NCBI RefSeq assembly: GCF_009718825.1
Contig: NZ_WNHB01000004.1
Coordinates: 124,001-188,000, forward strand
Reading direction: 5' to 3'
Length of the DNA: 64,000 nt
Source of the DNA: Terrilactibacillus tamarindi
GTDB taxonomy: Bacteria > Bacillota > Bacilli > Bacillales > Sporolactobacillaceae
In this document: in pieces, positions 60,657 through 64,000 of the stretch
Layout: each line of letters opens with the position of its first letter
How positions within the stretch are numbered: the first letter of the stretch is position 1
The notes under the pieces: generated by a model
Told to the model about the DNA's origin: nothing
Databases searched by the model: none
What the model saw: only the letters and a program-made list of their open reading frames with translations
Translations under genes and position numbers: made by a program

Positions 60657-61346
60657 ATGGGACAAACCATGAATGATGAAAAGCAGAAGACATCGGATGT
60701 TATACTTTCTAAAAAAGATGAACCGCTTGTATCTATGAGAAATCGATCACCTAAAATAGTGATTCAACCTATCTATTATCAAAAGAAAATGCCTGGAACG
60801 TCAGATAATCTGTATCTGAGAGAAAGTGTCGCGAGTAAAGTCATTTCTGCGGCAAATCAGTTGCCAGATGGCTTATCCTTGGTTCTTTTGGATGGATGGA
60901 GGTCGTATGAGACGCAATTGTATATCTATAATAAAACGATTCATGAATTTAAAAAAATGGGATATACAGATGAGAAGATAAAACGAGACATTGCCTCTTT
61001 TGTCGCTTATCCTTCAAAGGATCCAGAAAAGCCAGCCCCTCATTTTACTGGCGGGGCAATCGACCTGACTATTGCAAAAGATATGGAATGGCTTGATATG
61101 GGGACTGATTTTGATGACTTTTCGGATATTGCCTATCTTGATTATTATGAGAATCAAGTAAACCTCACGGATCAAGATAGAGTGAGAAGAGATAATAGGA
61201 GACTTCTAAAAGCCGTCATGACTCAAGAAGGTTTTACGGTCAATCCGACTGAATGGTGGCATTATGATTTTGGAAATAGACCTTGGTCTGAGAAGACAAA
61301 ACAGAGCATGTTATATTCAGGTATTTCTCAATGGCCGTTGGATTGA
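60657..61346 (+). CDS. D-Ala-D-Ala dipeptidase (VanX/DdpX family)
   Basis: A 229-residue zinc D,D-dipeptidase without a signal peptide, so cytosolic. Zinc ligands are His and Asp in PHFTGGAIDLTI and His in EWWHYDFGN, where the first Glu is the catalytic base; LVLLDGWRSYETQ carries the substrate Arg. It hydrolyses D-Ala-D-Ala. With a dipeptide ABC importer downstream and no VanH/VanA, the role is use of D-Ala-D-Ala from cell-wall turnover, like E. coli ddpX-ddpABCDF, rather than vancomycin resistance. The ATG at 60657 is close to AAAGGTGG; a second ATG at 60669 is possible. Confidence 0.9.
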   Translation: MGQTMNDEKQKTSDVILSKKDEPLVSMRNRSPKIVIQPIYYQKKMPGTSDNLYLRESVASKVISAANQLPDGLSLVLLDGWRSYETQLYIYNKTIHEFKKMGYTDEKIKRDIASFVAYPSKDPEKPAPHFTGGAIDLTIAKDMEWLDMGTDFDDFSDIAYLDYYENQVNLTDQDRVRRDNRRLLKAVMTQEGFTVNPTEWWHYDFGNRPWSEKTKQSMLYSGISQWPLD

Positions 61347-61420
61347 TCCAAATTTAGGACAAGCAAAAATTGTACTTAATTTGATCATTTTACATAAGGA
61401 AATGAATAGGGGGGCTTATT

Positions 61421-62995
61421 TTGAAAAAGACATTAACTTTGGTTATTTCGATTGTTATGTTATTTTCCATCATTACAGCTTGTGCAAAGAATTCTAATGC
61501 TCCATCTTCCAAAAAAGATTCGAAATATAAAGTTGATTCGTCATTGACTGTAGCAATAAGTGCGGATCAAGGCACCCTAGATCCTGCAGTGACAATGGAT
61601 AACTCTGCATGGAAAATTACATATCCTGCCTACGAAAGATTAGTCGATTTTGATGGTGAAAATACAAAGGTGAAAGCGGGATTAGCGAAAGATTGGTCTG
61701 TGAGCAAAGATGGAAAGACGTGGACCTTTCATTTGAATAGTGGTCATAAATTTGCTGATGGTACATCCGTAGACGCTAATGCCGTTAAGTTTAGTTTTGA
61801 ACGACTTTTAAAAGTGGCCAAAGGGCCAGCAAGTGTTTACAGTGAAATCTCAAAAGTGGATGCTCCTTCATCCGATACAGTCGTATTTACTCTAAAACAA
61901 AACTTTCCTCCGTTTTTGTCCACTCTAGCGGCAAACTACGTCAATATTGTCAATCCAAAAGTGATGGATAAAGAAAAAGATGGAGATATGGGTCAAGGCT
62001 ATCTTGCGAACCATACAATGGGAAGTGGTCCTTATCAGCTAACAACGTGGAAAAAGGGAGAATATATCCAATTAGGATTAAACCCACATTCAACAGTAAA
62101 ACCTGCTTTAAAAAAGGTTACCTTTAAAATTGTGAGTGATCCCTCTGCTCAAAAACTACAATTACAAAAAGGTGATGTTGATATTGCAGAAGGTGTACCA
62201 GTCGATCAAATTGAATCTCTTAAATCTATGAAAAATGTAACATTGCTTCAAAAACCTAGTTTATTAGTAGACTATGTCTATATTAATTCTAGCAAAGGAA
62301 ACGACGCTTTAAAGAACAAAAAAGTGAGACAAGCATTAAACTATGGTATCGACTACCCATCACTAATTAAAGCCGTTCAACAAGGGTACGCTACGCAGAG
62401 TCGTGGACCAATTCCTAAAGGCCTTTGGGGTTATGATAGTAGCGCAAAACAGTACCAATTAGATGTCGACAAAGCTAAATCTTTATTAAAAGAGGCTGGG
62501 GTTTTTAATGTAACCTTAAAACTACTATACTCAGACAATAATCCTTGGTGGGAAACAGAAGCTCTAACGATTCAATCCCAGTTAGCGACTATTGGTGTAA
62601 AGGTTAAATTAAATAAAGTAGCGTATGCAACATCACGAGATATGATGGATAAGGGTGACTTTGATCTAGCATTAGGTGTTTGGAGTCCTGATTTTGCCGA
62701 CCCATTTGCTTTCATGAATTTTTGGTATGATTCCAAAAACTTTGGTTTGGCTGGGGATCGTGCCTTTTATAAAAATACAAAGGTAGACCAATTGTTAGCT
62801 GAAGCAGCAACATCAAATGATCAGTCAAAACGTGAAGCCCTATATAAAGATATTCAAACGATCGTCATTGATGACGCACCTTATATTTTACTTTATCAAA
62901 AAGATTACTTATTGCCGATAAATAAAAATGTTAAAGGATTTGTATTTAATCCAATGTTGCAAGGTATTTACAATTTACAAGACATGTCTAAATAA
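61421..62995 (+). CDS. Dipeptide/oligopeptide ABC transporter substrate-binding lipoprotein
   Basis: A 524-residue family-5 (DppA/OppA-type) binding lipoprotein. The signal peptide ends in the lipobox ITAC. The mature protein has LDPAVTMDNSAWKITYPAYERLV, GHKFADGTSVDANAVKFSFER and, in the ligand lobe, KKVRQALNYGIDY. The TTG start follows AGGGGGGC. It lies 74 bp after the VanX-like gene and 19 bp before the permease, so it probably captures D-Ala-D-Ala or related dipeptides. Confidence 0.92.
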   Translation: MKKTLTLVISIVMLFSIITACAKNSNAPSSKKDSKYKVDSSLTVAISADQGTLDPAVTMDNSAWKITYPAYERLVDFDGENTKVKAGLAKDWSVSKDGKTWTFHLNSGHKFADGTSVDANAVKFSFERLLKVAKGPASVYSEISKVDAPSSDTVVFTLKQNFPPFLSTLAANYVNIVNPKVMDKEKDGDMGQGYLANHTMGSGPYQLTTWKKGEYIQLGLNPHSTVKPALKKVTFKIVSDPSAQKLQLQKGDVDIAEGVPVDQIESLKSMKNVTLLQKPSLLVDYVYINSSKGNDALKNKKVRQALNYGIDYPSLIKAVQQGYATQSRGPIPKGLWGYDSSAKQYQLDVDKAKSLLKEAGVFNVTLKLLYSDNNPWWETEALTIQSQLATIGVKVKLNKVAYATSRDMMDKGDFDLALGVWSPDFADPFAFMNFWYDSKNFGLAGDRAFYKNTKVDQLLAEAATSNDQSKREALYKDIQTIVIDDAPYILLYQKDYLLPINKNVKGFVFNPMLQGIYNLQDMSK

Positions 62996-63014
62996 CCTGA
63001 TGAGGTGATGCAAC

Positions 63015-64000
63015 ATGATGAAAATGGTTATGAGACGAATCGCTTTTCTTGTCTTTGTTATTTTTGGAGTGTCCTTAGTTACGTTTGTTCTTTCGCATAT
63101 CATTCCAGGAGATCCTGCTAGTATGATGGCAGGCCAGCATGCAAGTAAACAAACCGTAGAACATATACGTCAGCAATTGGGTCTAGATCAACCGATCTTG
63201 ATCCAATATGTTGAATATGTGAAAGGGGTTCTTTCAGGAGACTTTGGGACTTCGATTCGGACACAAAATCCTGTCATTGATGATCTAGCCAACTATTTCC
63301 CAGCAACCTTAGAGCTCGCTATAGCTGCTTTTATTATAGCTATTTTGCTTGGTATCCCTTTAGGAATCGTATCAGCAGTTAAAAAGAATCAATTTTGGGA
63401 CCATGCTAGTCGAATTTTTTCAATAAGTGGCGTTTCTATTCCTGTATTTTTTAGTGGTTTAGTTGCTATATTGATTTTTTATGGTTATCTCAATTGGTTC
63501 CCAGCGAATGGACGAATTGATATGACTATTAATCCGCCAACCCGAATCACCAGTTTTTACATTATTGATAGCTTGCTAAGTGGCGATATGATCGCTTTAA
63601 AAAGTAGCCTACAACATATTATTCTCCCTGCTCTAGTTTTATCATATGCCCAGCTCGCTATTATTACACGTCAAGTCCGTGCAAGTATGTTAGAGGTGCT
63701 AAGTCAGGAATATATTCGAACAGCTAAAGCCAACGGCATACATGGTTACAAACTACTCATTCGATACGCGTTAAGAAATGCACTAGTTCCAACAGTCACC
63801 GTCATTGGCACATCATTCGGTGCACTACTTGGAGGGGCTGTTGTAACAGAAACAATTTTTGATTGGCCTGGTATGGGAAAATACGTGGTTGATTCCATTG
63901 CTTACTTAGACTTCCCAGCAATTATGGGTTTCACACTTTTTATATCAATTGGTTATGTTTTGATTAACTTGATGGTGGATATTACGTATTTCATTCTCAA
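63015..64000 (+). CDS. Dipeptide ABC transporter permease, DppB-like (partial)
   Basis: An open frame from ATG at 63015 (GAGGTGAT just upstream; a second ATG at 63018 is equally placed) to the right edge, 328 codons with no stop. DppB/OppB-type permease: N-terminal RRIAFLVFVIFGVSLVTFVL and HIIPGDPA, then LGLDQPILIQYVEYVKGVL and GDFGTSIRT. The ATPase-contact loop has YIRTAKANGIHGYKLL and RYALRNALVPTVTV, and GGAVVTETIFDWPGMGKYVVD follows. Only a few C-terminal residues are missing. A DppC-like permease and ATPases are expected beyond the window. Confidence 0.95.
   Translation, partial: MMKMVMRRIAFLVFVIFGVSLVTFVLSHIIPGDPASMMAGQHASKQTVEHIRQQLGLDQPILIQYVEYVKGVLSGDFGTSIRTQNPVIDDLANYFPATLELAIAAFIIAILLGIPLGIVSAVKKNQFWDHASRIFSISGVSIPVFFSGLVAILIFYGYLNWFPANGRIDMTINPPTRITSFYIIDSLLSGDMIALKSSLQHIILPALVLSYAQLAIITRQVRASMLEVLSQEYIRTAKANGIHGYKLLIRYALRNALVPTVTVIGTSFGALLGGAVVTETIFDWPGMGKYVVDSIAYLDFPAIMGFTLFISIGYVLINLMVDITYFIL

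Noticed and set aside
60657-61346. Vancomycin resistance cluster
   Set aside because: Only a VanX-type dipeptidase is present; the neighbours are dipeptide transport genes, and the two-component system at 41 kb is far away. The D-LDH at 4.3 kb is not a VanH partner.
1-64000. CRISPR arrays, tRNA or rRNA genes, phage or intact transposase genes
   Set aside because: No regularly spaced direct repeats with spacers, no cloverleaf or rRNA signature, and no integrase or transposase frame were seen on either strand.

Overview
The window is low-GC, densely packed Firmicute DNA, most likely from a Bacillales genome (Bacillaceae or Sporolactobacillaceae-like). The reasons are strong AGGAGG ribosome binding sites, frequent TTG/GTG starts, a HutP-type histidine regulon, a perfect CIRCE operator, TnrA/GlnR-type and cre-type boxes, BirA boxes, a sigma-B-like promoter before a large catalase, and proteins resembling Bacillus RlmN and NiaP. 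A fermentative D-lactate dehydrogenase and a malolactic enzyme suggest an organism that ferments as well as respires. I saw no tRNA, rRNA, CRISPR array, phage or intact insertion sequence.

Layout. 0-17 kb holds housekeeping, stress and fermentation genes: universal stress protein, SDR, htpG, D-LDH, malolactic enzyme, HAD phosphatase, pepC, AI-2E-type permease, rlmN, a DUF697-like protein, aldo/keto reductase and katE. 17-36 kb is a catabolic island of three adjacent operons: (i) a histidinol dehydrogenase paralogue, a NitT/TauT-type ABC importer and an SDR; (ii) hutP-hutH-hutU-hutI followed by an M20 amidase and a deaminase-type amidohydrolase; (iii) a second NitT/TauT-type ABC importer, a HisC-like aminotransferase and a D-2-hydroxyacid dehydrogenase. 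36-44 kb holds a YxjG-like methyltransferase, pepT, bioY-bioB and a two-component system. 44-52 kb holds a MATE exporter, a Lin0512-MFS-dsdA operon, and a divergent GntR regulator with a polar amino-acid ABC importer. 52-64 kb holds a DUF421-like protein, an AllD-like dehydrogenase with an MFS carrier, a MarR-MFS pair, YdbC, a zinc alcohol dehydrogenase, an SRAP protein, and the start of a VanX plus dipeptide ABC operon that runs off the right edge.

How the parts work together. The most interesting signal is regulatory. The hut operon and the upstream hisD-paralogue operon carry the same 5' architecture: a TnrA/GlnR-type box, exactly 6 bp, a TTGAAA-N17-TATTAT promoter, then a terminator with the same stem. 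In the hut operon this terminator lies between hutP and hutH, where HutP antitermination acts in Bacillus. This predicts a HutP regulon larger than hut itself, covering uptake and oxidation of a histidine-related compound. No hutG is present; the M20 amidase and the amidohydrolase, translationally coupled behind hutI, could together turn formiminoglutamate into glutamate.

TnrA/GlnR-type boxes also precede the VanX/dipeptide operon and lie between the GntR and Lin0512-dsdA operons, so much of the window looks like nitrogen scavenging, including D-amino acids. A dispersed, strongly structured repeat of about 100-165 bp occurs four times, usually right next to the start of a gene or inside an operon.
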